From Castanea sativa (taxonomy: Eukaryota > Streptophyta > Magnoliopsida > Fagales > Fagaceae), in contig NC_134014.1 of the NCBI RefSeq assembly GCF_040712315.1, positions 9,518,244 to 9,582,243 on the forward strand: DNA of 64,000 nucleotides, read 5' to 3'. The notes under the pieces are model-generated. The model was not told the DNA's origin. It saw nothing but the letters and a program-made list of their open reading frames with translations, and did not search any database. Of the stretch, positions 1 through 13,250 are shown one piece after another; within the stretch, counting starts at the first letter, position 1; each line of letters begins with the position of its first letter. The position numbers and the translations under genes were made by a program.

Positions 1-1173
1 GATGCATGTTACTAGAAGAACATTTTAGTCTACCATATTTGACTAGGTCTTCCTATATTAGAGAAAGAGAAGATTTCAACTCTACGTTGGAAATATCAAA
101 AGGTGTAGCAGTACATTTCATTTGGGACCGTAGCAGTACATTTCATTTGAGACCATGGAAGTAATTTGTATAGTTCATAATTGTTTAAAATAAAATCAAT
201 GGGCTTGGATTACATATGACGACTGAGGTAGGCACTAAATATACATTATATATTCAAGTAACTATGACTTTAGACTTTAGAGGGAGGGGAAGAATGAAGA
301 GGACACTAAAGAACTATGCATTACATAGTAATTGAGTCCATCACCCTTTGTTTTCTTCTTTTGAGAAACAAGTCAATCACTTAATTATATGGGTATAGGA
401 AGAATAACTCTGGTTGTATCCAATAATTTCACAAGAAAGATGGACTAAAATCATAACGTGAGAGTTGGCAACTTATTTTACAGGCCAAGTTCCTTTTGAT
501 TTGGTAAAGGGGTTGTAGGGATTTGGTTGAAATTATTTTCAGTCATTGCAATGAAACAAATGCATGCTAGGCCAACAACTTTTTAAAGTAATCATGCAAT
601 ACTGTTAAGTTAATGACAAAAAAGTGTAGTTTTCGATTAACTTAATTGATAAAGTTTCTGTTTGTTATATAGTCCATAATTCATATGAAATTTTATCCTA
701 TTTACACCATAAAAGAATAAATAAAATAAAAAAACTCATTAGCGTTTTGAAATTATTATGAAAATAAATCATATTTGATTGTATTCATAATAGAAGAATC
801 TGTAATTGAGAAGTATTAATACTACAATATATTTATTGCAGTATTTCCATGTTACAAAAAAATATGTTTGCCTTAACAAAAATTATGTGTGCAGATGTAT
901 TTGGAGTGGAAGTCCTTGATGCACACACCGGGCAAAATGTTTGATGATGTTGTCCTCCATGCATGCATTACATATACAACATTGTCACAATTGATAAATA
1001 AATAGTTTTTTCTTTCTTTGAAAATTCTATAGTACCACAAGAGAACAAATTATGTTATACAACCATTACATATAATGCCCCTCTTATATATAAATGTGTG
1101 CTACTTTAAAGTGTTTGTGGATCTCCTTGCTCTGACAGAGGCATTGCATGTAATAAAATCCATCATTTTCTCT
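1..1173. other. AT-rich 3' flank of the CSLD gene, no gene seen
   Basis: The stretch runs from the window edge to the CSLD stop codon. It is AT-rich, has no substantial reading frame and no recognisable repeat. Its last part (about 1000-1173) probably contains the CSLD 3' UTR, but no poly(A) signal stands out enough to call. Confidence 0.5.
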
Positions 1174-4100
1174 TCAAGGGAATTGAAAAGTTGAACCACC
1201 TGTTCCTGTATTAGAATCATTTGTGGCTATCTGGGGTGGATTAATGGAAACCCAAAGCAGAGAGAGTGTGATTGCAATGAGACCAGACCAAACAAACACA
1301 ATTGTTGGTGTCTTTCCTCTCCTCCCCATCAAACCTTTAGCAAAAGGGTACAAATGAGCCAACACCCAGAAGCTGAAAAATGCTCCACCAACAAACTTAC
1401 TCCACTGAGGAACTGTGCTATACACTGTCCTTGAAAATGCAACAGCAATTGCAATGATATTAACCATTGCAATAACGATTGGTGGGATCATCAATGAGGT
1501 CCACTTCACAAGGTACAAGTCCGCAAAAGCGTCCTCAATGTCCTCTCCTCCTGACTTAGAAGTCAATGTGAAAGAAATATCAATCCCTGCAATCACTTTT
1601 AGTAGGCCTTGTACCACAGCAGCCAAGTGAGCACTGGTCCCGGAAATGAGCCAAAATTGTTCATTCCTCCACCACTCTTCTAATGCAATACCAGACCATT
1701 TCACCTCTAGGATAGCTAGACCCATGAGGCATAGGGTTATGATAAGCAAGTAGATCAAGAAGGCCACACTTAGAGTTTGCACAATGAAGTAACCAGAGAA
1801 AAGTGAGAGTGCAGGGAGGAAGCAATAGACAATGAGGAATATGGAAGTGAAGGGGTAGACACCAACATTAAGGTAAGCCAGGCGTTGGAGAAGCTTGAGC
1901 TGCCTAGAACCTAGCAAAGGATTGTTTCTAGAGAAGAAAATCTCAACAGAACCAGTGGCCCAACGAAGCACTTGGTGAAGCCTATCAGTGAGGTTAATTG
2001 GAGCTGAGCCATGAAATGCATCACGCTTGGTGACGCAGTACACTGAATGCCACCCACGGTTGTGCATTCTATACCCTGTCACCACATCTTCTGTGACTGA
2101 ACCATAAATCCATCCCACACGGTCACCCCATTCTGTCTTGTCCTCATACCTGTCACGGAAATGGTAACATGCAGTTTCATCATGTAATTACTTGTTGTCT
2201 AGGCTTTTTTTTTACCACAAAGGTAGAGCTAGGGGATAGAATAAGTATAAGAAAACAACATTTTTCATAATTTTTGGTAAGGCATGTTGTGATTGGTGTA
2301 TGATAAAAGTGGTGTAAGTGGTGAACCATAGGAAAATGAACATTAACATTTTCTGGATTCCACTAATAAAAATCCACTAATAATCTACCGCTACCACTAA
2401 TAATCACACACACACACACACAAACTATCTCATTTGTAAAGTTTTCTTGACCCTTTGCATAATTAATTTCTGTTTTATATGATAATGTGTTTGGTTCTTA
2501 CTCAAATTTCGATCAAGATTGAGGAACTGAAATTATTGGCACTCATGCATTGCAGAGCATGATTCTGATAGTAAGATTCCAATCACATGAATATAATATA
2601 GTAATAATTGAAAGGCAGGCAGGCATACCAGCAGGAAATGACAGAGACAGCTTCAGCAACAGCGGCAGCATCAAGAGGATCACGCGGGGCCCTGAGAATA
2701 CCAGGAGGCCTTCCATACTTAACTGCAGAATGATCAGCAAGGGGTCGGCCGTGAAACTCAGCAATGGGTATGGACTCAGCCAGCAATGTAGAATTTCCAA
2801 ACCGCTTTGGCAGATGATTCACATCAAGTTCAGGATCAAAGTCATTGGGCTTCAAGGTTTGCATTTCAGTCTCAGTACTTTGAACAATCTTGTCGGGTTT
2901 TGGTGGGTCGAAACCATACAGTGCAAACCGCCTGAACATGCAGCCAGTTCCCACATAAACTGGACCCTGCATATTCAAATATGATTTTGTTATAATTTTC
3001 AAACTTCTTGGCCAAATCTTTTTTTGAAAATAATAAATAAAAATAAAGGATAGGGTTTGTTCCGTAGACATTTTTCTTTATCATCTTGCCAAAACACCAA
3101 TTGAGATTTTATAGAGGCAATTCAATCTAAGTGCTATTCAATAGCTATAGATTTGATCCGTTGAACTAACTGAAATCTACTTTAATAAGTTAATTAAACA
3201 GACGTTGAATAAGTTGTGCACACACAACGTCATCCTCCAACCAGTCTTGTGGGAGGAAGTCTCAATCGTGACATGGTTCATATAGTGTCATACCTGAATA
3301 CCATCAAGGGCACGCATGTTGCCATCAAAGAACACAGTATTATGGTTGGCATATCGGTCAGAAGGATCAATTCCTTCAAATCTTTGAGGGAATTGAATGT
3401 AGCAAATGTTCTCGCCTCCACGATCCATCATGAAGCACATTCCTTCGCGGATAGCTTTGCAATTGAAAATGTAGTGATCACAGTCAAGATTGAGAATGAA
3501 TGGGCCATTGGACAGGATGGCCGAAGCTCGTACCAAGGCATTCATGGCACCAGCTTTCTTGTTATGATCATAGCCCGGCCGTTTCTCACGTGATACATAT
3601 ACAAACATAGGGAGGCGTATGTCCACATCACTGAAGTCTATGATCTTCTCATCTGTCCCTCCCATTAGTGGATCACTACTAGGGGGCTTCAACATCACCT
3701 GTGCATTGTTTAGTACTTGAAAGTCAGGGTTCTAGGTATATGATTCATGAAACAATGAAATGATAATCCTAATGGTATAATAATAATAAGACAACACAGT
3801 AATGCACAAATAGTAGTAATAAACATGAGTGACATCAGGAATTTTACCATATAATCCATTCAAATTGATGCGTGGTCAATTACATAAAAGCAATTCAAAT
3901 ATCTCTTATGTTTTTTGAAGTAACACCAATCATATTCATTGCTACATCAAATTATAAGTGTATTTATAATAAAATTGTAACAGGTTTAGTATGTTCCAAT
4001 AAATAAAAAAATTTGAAGTTCATATGCTGGTAATTGAAGTCTTCCACTTAGCAAGCAAAGAAAGAGTGATTAATCTATGCAAGCTTGTACCTGAAGAATT

Positions 4101-6816
4101 CCTGCATGGTCACCTCTGGAATGTTCAGCATAAGGTATTGACCAGGTACCAGGCCAGTGTGTTCCATCAGCCATCCATGTGGCTTTGGGGACCTTTATTG
4201 GCTCCCCAGGTTCACTTCCACTCTCCCTCATATGCTTCAACACCTTCATTTCCTCCCTTGCATTGAATGCTTCTGATCTCCTCCTAATCGAGTCTGTAAG
4301 CCCATTGATCCTTACCTTAAACTCATCAAACTCTCTCTTGACCTTCCTCCTATCCTTCACAAAATCCAATCTGCTTTTGTTCTTAGTTGGGTCAACTTTC
4401 AAGCCGAAGTAAGTCTCAGGATTCCTAGGCTCAATATTATGTTTTCGACAAAATGGAACCCATAAATCAGCAAAGCTTGCAGCCTCAGCCATTGCCTCAA
4501 ATGTAAGGAGTGCCCCTCCATCATCAGAAACATAACATGCTAACTTTTCCACAGGAAAATCAACTGCTAGAATTGAAAGAATGGTACAAGCTGTGACAAG
4601 AGGTGGTTCTTTTTCAGGATCAGCTGTGGACACAAATAAGTCAACACCAGGAAGGTCAGAGCGGCCTGTGGGATTGGAAGGTGATGGCATATCAAATTTT
4701 TCACGTAGGACTTCAAGGTCAGTAGAACGGTTTACTGGGCAGATCTTAGGAACTTGGTCAAGGATCCATGAGAAGGCAAACCATATCTCACAAATTACTG
4801 ACATGAACCACAACCATACTGCATCAGTGTTTGGATTTGTGAGTCTCCAATGCAAAAAGAAACCCAGCACCACTAACCGAATAACGATCAACAACCTGGG
4901 CAATGTTTTAACTCTTTGTCATTTAATAGTACATGAGCTTGATACAATATTAGGCATAAGACAACAACTTTCAAGCCAGATATTTTCTTTTTTATTTGTG
5001 AGATTTTCACTTAAATTTTTTGTTATATTTTGTCGATTGCTAGTAAAAAATTTAACAATGGAATCATCAAATTGTCTTGACCTTCACAAGTAAAGATGGA
5101 TTTACTTAAAATCAAATTAATAAGATTTTTTTTTTTCACATCAATAGCATATAAAGCATAGTATAGAAAATAAATAAATAAACTTATTTATCTAAAATGT
5201 GATGTGTGATAAGGCTTAAGGCTAAGAGAAAAATAGAAGTTTAATGAGGACTTATTGGAGAAGAGGTGCTTTTAGAGATAAAGTGAAAGTGTATTTGTGA
5301 GTAATTTTTCTTTTGTATAAGATGAAAATATTTTTTTAAGTTATAAAGAAAAAATAATAATTTATGAGAATATATATTTTTTATATGTACATATGATATA
5401 AAAATATAACACTAAAATTGAGGCTTTCTTCCATTTTGGACCTTGTTGTAATGTCATATACATTTAAATTATTCATTTTTTCCCCCAGAGGATAACAAAT
5501 AAATTAAAAATGTAACTTGCATGTAATTTACCTGTAGGGGCTTAAGATGGCTGTTGGAATTGGCAATCTTCGACTTAGGGGCTTCCAAGGCTTATCCATT
5601 GATTCCATCATGCCCCCCTTGAAGCCATTATCATCATCATCATCATACATGTCATCTTGGGGCCAAAAAGCATTTCCAACTCCATAGGTGCCTTTTGTCT
5701 CAAACAACCACCTGTTGTGGTCAAATTCTCCAGTTTGGTTCCTCTTCATCATAGACATATTTTTAGGATCCCTTTTTGACCCACCTGGGCCTGGCAATTG
5801 CAGTGTTCCATTTGAATAATCTTGTGGCTCATCCTCATCTACTTTGTACAACTCCTTGCAACCTGGGCATATACCAGTTTCTTTTTGTGCATCCAAGTAG
5901 CAATCTCTACATATTTTGAACCTACACAACACGTTTTAATTGAATGTTATCTACTCATTTTATTCCTAGCTAACAATCTATATATCCTTGGCACATTAGC
6001 CTTTCTGGCATTGCAAGTGGAGGAAAAATGATAAGGCCAAAAAAAAAAAAAATGGCGTTCACCTTTGTATTATTAAGAAAATTGCGATTTTAAAATTGGG
6101 ACAAAAATGCATTTTCAAATCCCAATTCAAGGGGTGCTATTTTTTAAAATTGCCAGATTTTTGCATTTTCATATGATAGATTTTCACAACTACGCTTTTC
6201 ATAGATTTTACCAAATGCTCAATTGCGTTTTTTTTAAATCATGTTTTCAAAATGAAAAATTTTAAATTGTTTATTTTTTTTTCAAAAACTCAAGCTTTCA
6301 AACAATTGACCCAAAGGGGCACTAAATATGCATAAATATATATATACATATATAGAAGAGCACATACCTACACTCACAAGGCGTAATATCATGTCCCCTT
6401 TCATCCTTCATGACCTTACCATCACAAGCAGGCATGGCACATGCTGAGCCCTTGGCTCCAGCCATCTGAGGATGAGTCACCTCCGACTCTATAACCTTGT
6501 CCATGAGATGTGCTCGCGTCACGCTATTGAATCCCCCCGTGAAAAGGGAATTCGACACGTATTGTTCTTCGGCCTTGGCTGCCACGGACGTATCCATTGG
6601 CTGATTGTCCGGCGTGGGAGGAATGTGCACGGTGTAGTTCATGTAATCGGCGGATAACTCTCCTGACATATCAAGGTCATCTCTTGAAAGACTAACATAC
6701 CTTCCACTTGAAGTTCTTCTTGCAAATTTGACGGTTTGTGAACTACGTTGAGACCCATCAGAACCTGCAGGGGTACGTAAATTTTTCTTTGATGGTTGGG
6801 TAGATAGGGACGCCAT
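1174..6816 (-). CDS. CSLD4: Cellulose synthase-like protein D4 (pollen-type CSLD), six exons
   Basis: Processive family-2 glycosyltransferase of Golgi/plasma membrane, making beta-1,4-glucan (cellulose- or mannan-like) wall polymer at growing tips. Exons on the minus strand: 6816-6368, 5921-5532, 4895-4091, 3698-3294, 2966-2629, 2149-1174; all junctions are GT-AG and phases agree, giving 1120 aa, close to the 1111 aa I recall for Arabidopsis CSLD4. Seen: a RING-like zinc finger with eight cysteines (C126, C131, C147, C149, C154, C157, C168, C171); two membrane segments at about 281-325; catalytic motifs DDG (404-406), DCD (620-622), TED (815-817) and QVLRW (855-859); and a multi-span C-terminus ending FQFP. 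The N-terminus and the [20 protein letters not shown] stretch match the CSLD1/CSLD4 clade, which acts in pollen tubes, not CSLD5. Intron 1 is 5922-6367. No damage was found, so it is probably functional. D4 versus D1 is inferred from remembered sequence. Confidence 0.93.
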
Positions 6817-8141
6817 TGTAATATCTGAATTGCTGTTATATCATGCCAATGTTTAATCACATTTGCATGGAAAAGTTAGACAATAACCTTATTTATTGTA
6901 TTCTAGCTGATATAATTGATAATATTTTTCAGGAAATGCATGCACAAGGCTTTTTAAAACTCTTCTAGATCGACAATAAAGTGCCGCTTGGGAAGATGTT
7001 GAACTAGCACGTGAGGAACAGAAAAATATTGGGTTACATTAATTTCTAATAAAATTGTTCTGCATGCATTCCAATGATTGGAAAAATTCGTAAGGGAAGG
7101 CAGTAATTTGTGTAAAAAAAAAAAAATTGTGATTGAATCAGGCGTGGTGGAAAATTAAGCTGTGTATTTCATCAAGTTTCTTCACCACCAACGTTGGAGA
7201 ACAAATGTTAGGAATTTTGATTGGAGAGAGAGAGAGATGTTGGAGTTTCCGAAGAAGATGAATTAATGGTGAGAGACCAAGTCTTAAAATGACTATTTTT
7301 AGAATATCACACTACGGGTTTTAAGGACTAGTGCGTGTTTGTTTGTGGAGGTGATTAGAATAGTTACCCTTCACACCATTTTTATAACAATTTTATAACA
7401 AATTTTAAATGATAAGTTGTTATTGGTAGATAAAAAGTGATGTCAATGGTGGACCTACATTAGAATCGATAACAATTTGACACTTAGAATTTTTTGTGAA
7501 ATTGTTGTGAACCTAACATTACTCGTACATACTTCCCACGCTTGTTGGCCATATAGTTTTTCTTGTTTCTGACTTTTTTCCTTTTCTTTCTTTTTTTTTC
7601 GATCTCTTCTTCTTTCTCCCCACCCTCACCATAAATTGATAAGTTATATACCCACTTTGTTGTTTTCATTCATTACCATATATTTTTATATAAAAAAAGA
7701 AAAGAAAAAAAAAAGACAGTGGTTAAGTATACCTAAAAATGTAAATATTTACTTCTTCAAAAGTGTTATACACAGTCTGCTAGGTTGATATAACTCAAGA
7801 AACATATGACATAGAGAAAATATCTTATGAGATATCTCTTTCATAACATGTAGGATCTACACATATTATAAGAGAGATACTTTATGAAATCGTCTCATAA
7901 AATAATTTATAATTTTTTCCTGACACAAACATAGAGTGTAGTTGTTGGGGCCTTTAATTACCAGACCTATTTGAAATGGTTGTTTGTAGTCTCTATAATT
8001 TTATTGCCTTTTGAGAGGATGCCTTTGTTTGGTGGGGTTAAGTGTGGGTGATGAAGCCAAATGGGGCGAGGGAATCTTGGGCTAAAAAAGATGTTTGTCT
8101 TTGTTTCTTATATATGGTAAATGCACATCTATAGGATAGTT
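6817..8141. promoter_or_regulatory. Upstream region of CSLD gene with MITE remnant
   Basis: This is the 5' flank of the minus-strand CSLD gene and should hold its promoter. No TATA box can be placed with confidence. A block at about 7365-7500 (CACCATTTTTATAACA at one end, TTGTGAAATTGTTGTG at the other) resembles the inverted-repeat MITE at 12405-12575. A GA-rich stretch lies at 7222-7238. No coding potential was seen. Confidence 0.35.
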
Positions 8142-8205
8142 CAAACTTCCTTGAGCTTTTTTTTTTTTTTTTCATCTTTTTTGAGAACCAAATTTCCTTG
8201 AACTT
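8142..8205. repeat. Tail-only retroposon micro-insertion with target duplication
   Basis: A 30-bp insert (8159-8188), poly(T) ending in TTGAGAAC, sits between two near-identical 17-bp direct copies (8142-8158 and 8189-8205, 15 of 17 matching). The structure fits a SINE or LINE copy reduced to its poly(A) tail, inserted in minus orientation. Confidence 0.5.
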
Positions 8206-8741
8206 GTATTACATACAATTGATGACAAATTGTTTCTGTTTCACCCGGACTAAAAACACGTAGGAAAGTTGTGGTTCATTCGTGGCATCACTTTATCAAT
8301 ACACTGTATCGCTTAGAGAGTTAGAGGTGACAATTTAGAGTAATTATACAAAAGAAATCTTTTCTCGCCTTTTGCTTTTCCCCCTTTGCATTATCCTATG
8401 AATATGATGAATGATGATGTTGATCTCAGTTATTTCACCCACAACCAGCAAGATTTTCCATAACCATACGTAATAATGGTATTACAAAATTACATTAGAA
8501 AAAAAAAAAAAAAGCTCTTTAACTTTATCATTGCTATGACATGAGTAATAATATTAGGACTACATACTTTGCCACAATTGTTTTACATGGTAAACTGTGA
8601 GTGGTGGAAGAAAATTATGAATTCATGTTATAGTAATAAATAGTCATTTATAGTCTGTCACATAGGACAATTACGTTAAAATACGTATTATTAGCATTAT
8701 AGATGACATGAGGAATTGAGATTAAGGATGCTTAAATAGAT
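8206..8741. other. AT-rich intergenic DNA, nothing recognised
   Basis: Low-complexity AT-rich sequence with an A-run at 8499-8513. No coding or repeat structure that I can name. Confidence 0.4.
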
Positions 8742-9100
8742 ATGACAACCATAAACTGTGATTCCTTGGAGGTGCACTTTTCCATGTTAGAGTTGAATGA
8801 GTCTCACTCTCTCCCCCATACATATTTCATGGAACCTGTAAGAAATGTACCATTGCTGGATGACTTGGATTTGAGATGTTTAGCAAAGTTGTCCCATGGA
8901 CACTACGGAGTTTTTGAATCTGTCTCAACAAAGCAGAGAGGATGGTGTGGGAATTGGCTATTTGTTCTTACTGAAGGCTCTACCAAGTAGCAATGAGTGG
9001 GTTGCCTATGATTCTGAAGCTGAAAAATGGCATCCTCTGCCCAATATTCCAACTATCCATGCGAACACCACAGTTTTCATTTTACATGCAGTGTTATGAT
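8742..9100 (+). pseudogene. F-box/kelch-repeat protein fragment, frameshifted
   Basis: Two overlapping frames together resemble the start of a plant F-box/kelch protein. The first gives an F-box-like stretch (LLDDLDLRCLAKLSHGHYG, then FESVSTKQR and WLFVL). A frameshift near 8985-8995 moves to the second frame, which gives NEWVAYDSEAEKWHPLPNIP, the linker and first kelch strand typical of the family. Intact members act as substrate adaptors of SCF ubiquitin ligases and are about 350-450 aa. Here the kelch propeller is missing after about 9065 and the frame is broken, so this is a relic. The exact subfamily is not resolved. Confidence 0.55.
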
Positions 9101-10144
9101 CCCTTGACAGACAAGTATGTTTATATGTACAATTTTTTTTATCTATGTCGTGCTCTTTAAACACATTCCGGTAGCTGATTAATAATTGTCAATTGCTTCT
9201 TCGTTTCTTTTTAGCAATTGCTTGCAGGTGCATTCTCACCTCCATAGTAATTTGATGCATTCAATAACAAGAAACTTTCCCAAAAATTTATTGAATGGTG
9301 TGCACACTAGTTTTTTACAGATTTAAGTTTCCTCTTTTTCTTCTTCTTTTTTGACAATTTATTTTTAATTATTTTATGACGTGGAACTTTACCTAGGTAA
9401 GATCTTTTGGACTCACCCTTAAAGAGTAAACCACAGAAAAACAAGAATAATTATACAATTCTTAAGAGTACAAGAATGATATACTTTCTCTTCTCACATA
9501 ATCGTAAATCCTAATAATTAAATTTATGATGAAACTTACCATTTATGTAAGAGTAGAGAGTTTGTTATTATTGTACTCATAAAGTGTTGTATATTCTTCC
9601 TGCAATTGAACCAGGAAAGAAAACCGAATCCAACATTGCGTGTCATCAACTAGGCAAAAAGGTACACTAGAATAAAATCTTTTGTTCCACTCTTTAACTA
9701 TAGAATTGAGAATGCTATGCCTTTTTTTTTTTTTCTTTTTTTTAACTTTGGATATTTTATAATGAAAGAAAAAATAGAACTTATGGCATGTTGTGAATAG
9801 TAGAGCATAAAATGGAACACTCAAAATGAAACAGATGATTTTCTTTAGGCATACAATACACAAAACCATTGTTTACTCCTCAATATTAGTCATTTATTCT
9901 ATTTTGAGAACTCCTAAAATATGGTATGTTTTGAAAAATAAATGGACATTTATGATTTCCTCAACTATTCCTCGTCAATACCAAATTTTCATTTTAATTT
10001 AATATAAAGAGGATAGTTTTAAAAGCCAATAAATTTTTTTAAAAGATGATATATAAAATATTTCCTTAATTTTTTTTATAAGTGCAATAGAATTTGAACT
10101 TATGACGGTCACTCTATGATGAATAAAATTTTAAGATATCATAG

Positions 10145-10147
<3 letters not shown>
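9101..10147. other. AT-rich intergenic DNA, no gene seen
   Basis: Apart from poly(T) runs (9720-9745) I see no gene, terminal repeat or retroelement motif here. Confidence 0.4.

Positions 10148-10200
<53 letters not shown>
10148..10200. repeat. (TA)n microsatellite
   Basis: About 25 uninterrupted TA units directly abut the left target duplication of the inverted-repeat element at 10207. Confidence 0.95.
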
Positions 10201-10201
<1 letters not shown>

Positions 10202-10206
10202 TTGAA

Positions 10207-10635
10207 GACTAAAGTTTAATTTGGTCCTTAAAGTTTGGGGTTCTTTTCATTTTGACCTTTCTTGTTTGATTTATTTATTTTTATTTGGCCCCTTAAGCTC
10301 ATTTTGACAATTTTTTTAAGAAGAAATTTAATTTGGTCCTTAAAGTTTGGGGTTCTTTTCATTTTGACCTTTCTTGTTTGATTTATTTATTTTATTTGGC
10401 TCCTTAAGTTTGTTTTGACAATTTATTTTAGCCCCTAATGAAAATTAAAATTTTGAAAAGTAAAGGGCAAAACAAAAAAACTGAAACAAACATGAAGAGC
10501 CAAAATGAAAATTTTAAAATGTAAGGGACCAATATGAAAATGAATCAAACATGAAGAGTTAAAATGAAAATTTGAAAGGTGAATGGCTAAAATGAAAACA
10601 ACCAAAAATTTAAAGGTCAAATGTGTACTTTAGTC
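10207..10635. mobile_element. Mutator-like MITE with internal duplication
   Basis: The ends are inverted (GACTAAAG at 10207, CTTTAGTC at 10635) and the element is flanked by near-identical 9-bp repeats AAATTTGAA (10198-10206) and AAATATGAA (10636-10644), as expected of Mutator-superfamily insertion. Most of the element is one large imperfect inverted repeat rich in the phrase TTGGTCCTTAAAG. The left arm is tandemly duplicated (about 113-bp units starting near 10214 and 10327). It has no coding capacity. Confidence 0.7.
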
Positions 10636-10644
10636 AAATATGAA

Positions 10645-10765
10645 ATTATAGGATCTACTTCATGATTATTACTTTATATCACTAGGTCAAGGTATCAATT
10701 GGATTTTTCAGTACGGGTGGGATTCGAACCCAAATCCTTTATTCAATGAAAGAAAACCACTATTT
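10645..10765 (-). mobile_element. tRNA-derived SINE fragment
   Basis: On the minus strand there is a B-box-like GGGTTCGAATCCC (10719-10731). It is followed by a tract resembling the body of the SINE at 34310 (CCAATTGATACCTTGACC). No clear A box or target duplication remains. Confidence 0.4.
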
Positions 10766-11690
10766 GAAAATTAGACTGGACTGATCAGTCTAACCGGTTC
10801 AATTGGGAACTAGACTCTATCAGAAGATTCAGAACTGCCGAAGCGGTATGGTAAGAACCGAAAATTGGTATCTTTTTCAGTTCTTTGACTGTTCAGGATT
10901 TTAAAACTATACAGAAAATTTTACTAGTTGAGTTAAATTGACTAACCTTTAAAAAATTGAATCTTATGGAGATGACCAACAGGATGGAGGAGTATTTGAC
11001 ATCTTATTACAAAACCATTATTTTGTATTTGTAGTTGTAGTTTTGCTCTTTGATCAATAGATCATGACAATATTTTTGCACTTGATATCTTCGTAAACTT
11101 TTCTATAGATACTGTACACGCTACACGGTAAAAGGATCCACAAGACGGTCGGTGGTCTGTTCTTTTATAAAGTGCGGAAAAATTCTGCTTTATACTATGT
11201 CACTAACCCATATTTGTTTGCTTTAGTTGCTTCGGTTGAAAGATACACTAAATTTTCCACACAGCCTTTATATAGACTATGAGATATAAATACTATACAG
11301 TGGGATTTAGTGTAATATATTGCAATTCCAAATCACTTAGGTATAAGCCGCCTGAATGGAGCTGAACATTTAAAACTCCGTTTGATTTGGGTGAAAAGTT
11401 GAGAGGAAATAGGAGACAAAATTAAAATAGGAGATGTTTAGTTTGAGTGACTTTAGCGGGTGGGAGAGTTTTCTCCTTGGGCTCGCCACTTTTTTATACC
11501 CCAAAATACGGAGAAAATGAGGGAACTTATGTTAATTACTATTTTACTCCACTTTTTTCAGGTTGATTTTTTTTATTTATTTAATCTTTGAATTACACGT
11601 TTGACATCAGTTTTTTATTCCCTAGTTCTAGTGTTTTTTCCTAATAAAATATAGAGTCCGATTAATCAGTGCTTTTAGGGTATTTGTTAA
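10766..11690. other. Intergenic DNA, no gene seen
   Basis: AT-rich sequence without a supported gene. The block 11380-11660 (starting near GTTTGATTTGGG) has a composition seen in small hAT-type MITEs, but I could not pair its ends. Confidence 0.3.
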
Positions 11691-11939
11691 ATGACCATTT
11701 TAAAAATAAACAATATCTCTTCTCTCGGATTTTCAAATCAAGATTTTTTCACAACAGATGATGTAGAAATTATGATGACCGTGAGAGCCATTCTTTTCGC
11801 TCATGAACTTGGTCTCTCATCAATTATTCTTAATGGAGACTCTGAGGTGGAAATCAATGCTTTTAAAAGTGAAGATAAGTCTCTTGCCTCCTTTGATCAT
11901 TTTCTTGCCTCAGTCCAATCCACTATAAATGCCTTCTAA
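11691..11939 (+). pseudogene. RNase H-like (RVT_3 type) retroelement fragment
   Basis: An 82-codon frame reads VEIMMTVRAILFAHELGLSS, then IILNGDSEVEINAFKSEDKS. This matches the middle of the plant type of RNase H that ends many non-LTR retrotransposon polyproteins and stand-alone 'putative ribonuclease H' proteins (E for metal binding in VE, D in GDSE). The N-terminal catalytic strand and the C-terminal part are absent. No reverse transcriptase lies upstream, so this is an isolated relic. Confidence 0.5.
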
Positions 11940-12404
11940 AATATCTCTTACTAGTTACTGCCGATCATGACTAATTTTTTAAATAAAATTTTGATGTTTT
12001 CTTCAATAATTAAAAAAAAAAAAGTCCTTATGATTTTCAATATATGTGGCGCAATTGATGGTTCAGAAATACATGTACACAGCTACTATCTTTATCAAAC
12101 TTCAAATAATAACAATAATAATGAATAATACTAATAATTGTTTGTAATAAAAAAAATAAAAAAGGCTTGTTTGTAATAAAAAAAAATATAAAAAAAGGCA
12201 ACTGTGTCTGTGAGGTCTTTTGCCGTTTTGCGAGCGAAAGTTGCTCGCGTTTTGGCCGTTCATACTAATGAAGAATTTGATTCTTACTTTAAAAAAAAAA
12301 TATATATATATTTGAGGGATAATTCTTACTTATTATTTTGATGTATTTGCAAAAATTAGTAAATTACAATCTCTCTCTAATTAATATATATATAAAAATG
12401 CTAC

Positions 12405-12575
12405 GTTCACAATATTTTTACAACATTTTTACAACAAATCACAGGTGGTTAGTTGTTATTGGTTCAAATTTTAATCTAACACTAAAATGACTTTTTTACC
12501 CCAGCAATAATAACTAGTAATAATCTACCACTTAAAATTTGTTGTGAAAATATTATAAAAATATTATGGACATAT
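12405..12575. mobile_element. MITE with ACAATATTTTTACAACA-type inverted ends
   Basis: The left part (ACAATATTTTTACAACATTT, then ACAACAAAT) is mirrored by the right part (ATTTGTTGTGAAAATATT). The centre contains GTTAGTTGTTATTGGT, also found in the relic near 7365-7500. Target duplications were not resolved. Confidence 0.5.
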
Positions 12576-12579
12576 CATT

Positions 12580-12584
<5 letters not shown>

Positions 12585-12639
<55 letters not shown>

Positions 12640-12650
12640 ATATATTTGGA
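12585..12650. repeat. (TA)n and (TATG)n compound microsatellite
   Basis: TA units run into six GTAT/TATG units and back to TA. Confidence 0.9.
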
Positions 12651-12682
12651 GTCACATAAATTAATAAATTAACCTCATTTAC

Positions 12683-13250
12683 GGCACAAAACGCGCTAGA
12701 AGGCTAGAAGCTGATAGCATACAAACTGGACCCAACTGAGAAATGAGAATCATTCCATTGCAAAATACAGCTACTACTTGCAAAACCAAAACAATATTTT
12801 TTTATTGAAGAGTAATTCTATTTTTTAGGGTGGTTTTGAAGAGTAATTTTAGTAATTCTAATAACACAAAAAAGTCACAATTTTTATCACAATTATCTCA
12901 CTTAATTAACTATAATTATTTTTTTATCAATTTTATATAAATTCACAATTTTTTCGTCGCTGCTTTGTGGCACAAAACGCGCTAAAAAAGGCTGGTATAG
13001 TACAAACTGGACCCACATGAGAAATGAGGAAAATAGTAATACAGCTACTACTTGCAAAAGCAAAAGATTTTTTTTTTTTTTCTTTTTTGAGAAGTGGAGT
13101 AATTTTTTTTGGAGAATCAATACGTGGAGTAATTTTAGTAGGACCTAAAAAGTCATAATTTTATCGCAACTATCTTATGTGAGACTATAATTAGTTTTCT
13201 ATCATTTTTATATAAACTTACCATTGTTTCGCTACTACTCATAATTTGCT
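12683..13250. repeat. Direct duplication, about 286-bp unit, two copies
   Basis: GGCACAAAACGCGCTA occurs at 12683 and again at 12969. The sequences that follow stay parallel (ACAAACTGGACCCA, GAGAAATGAG, CAGCTACTACTTGCAAAA, GGAGTAATTTTAGTA and so on). The copies differ by many substitutions and poly(T) length, so the duplication is old. It has no coding content. Confidence 0.7.

Noticed and set aside
1415..6657. Several plus-strand open frames over CSLD exons
   Set aside because: They are antisense shadows of conserved CSLD exons.
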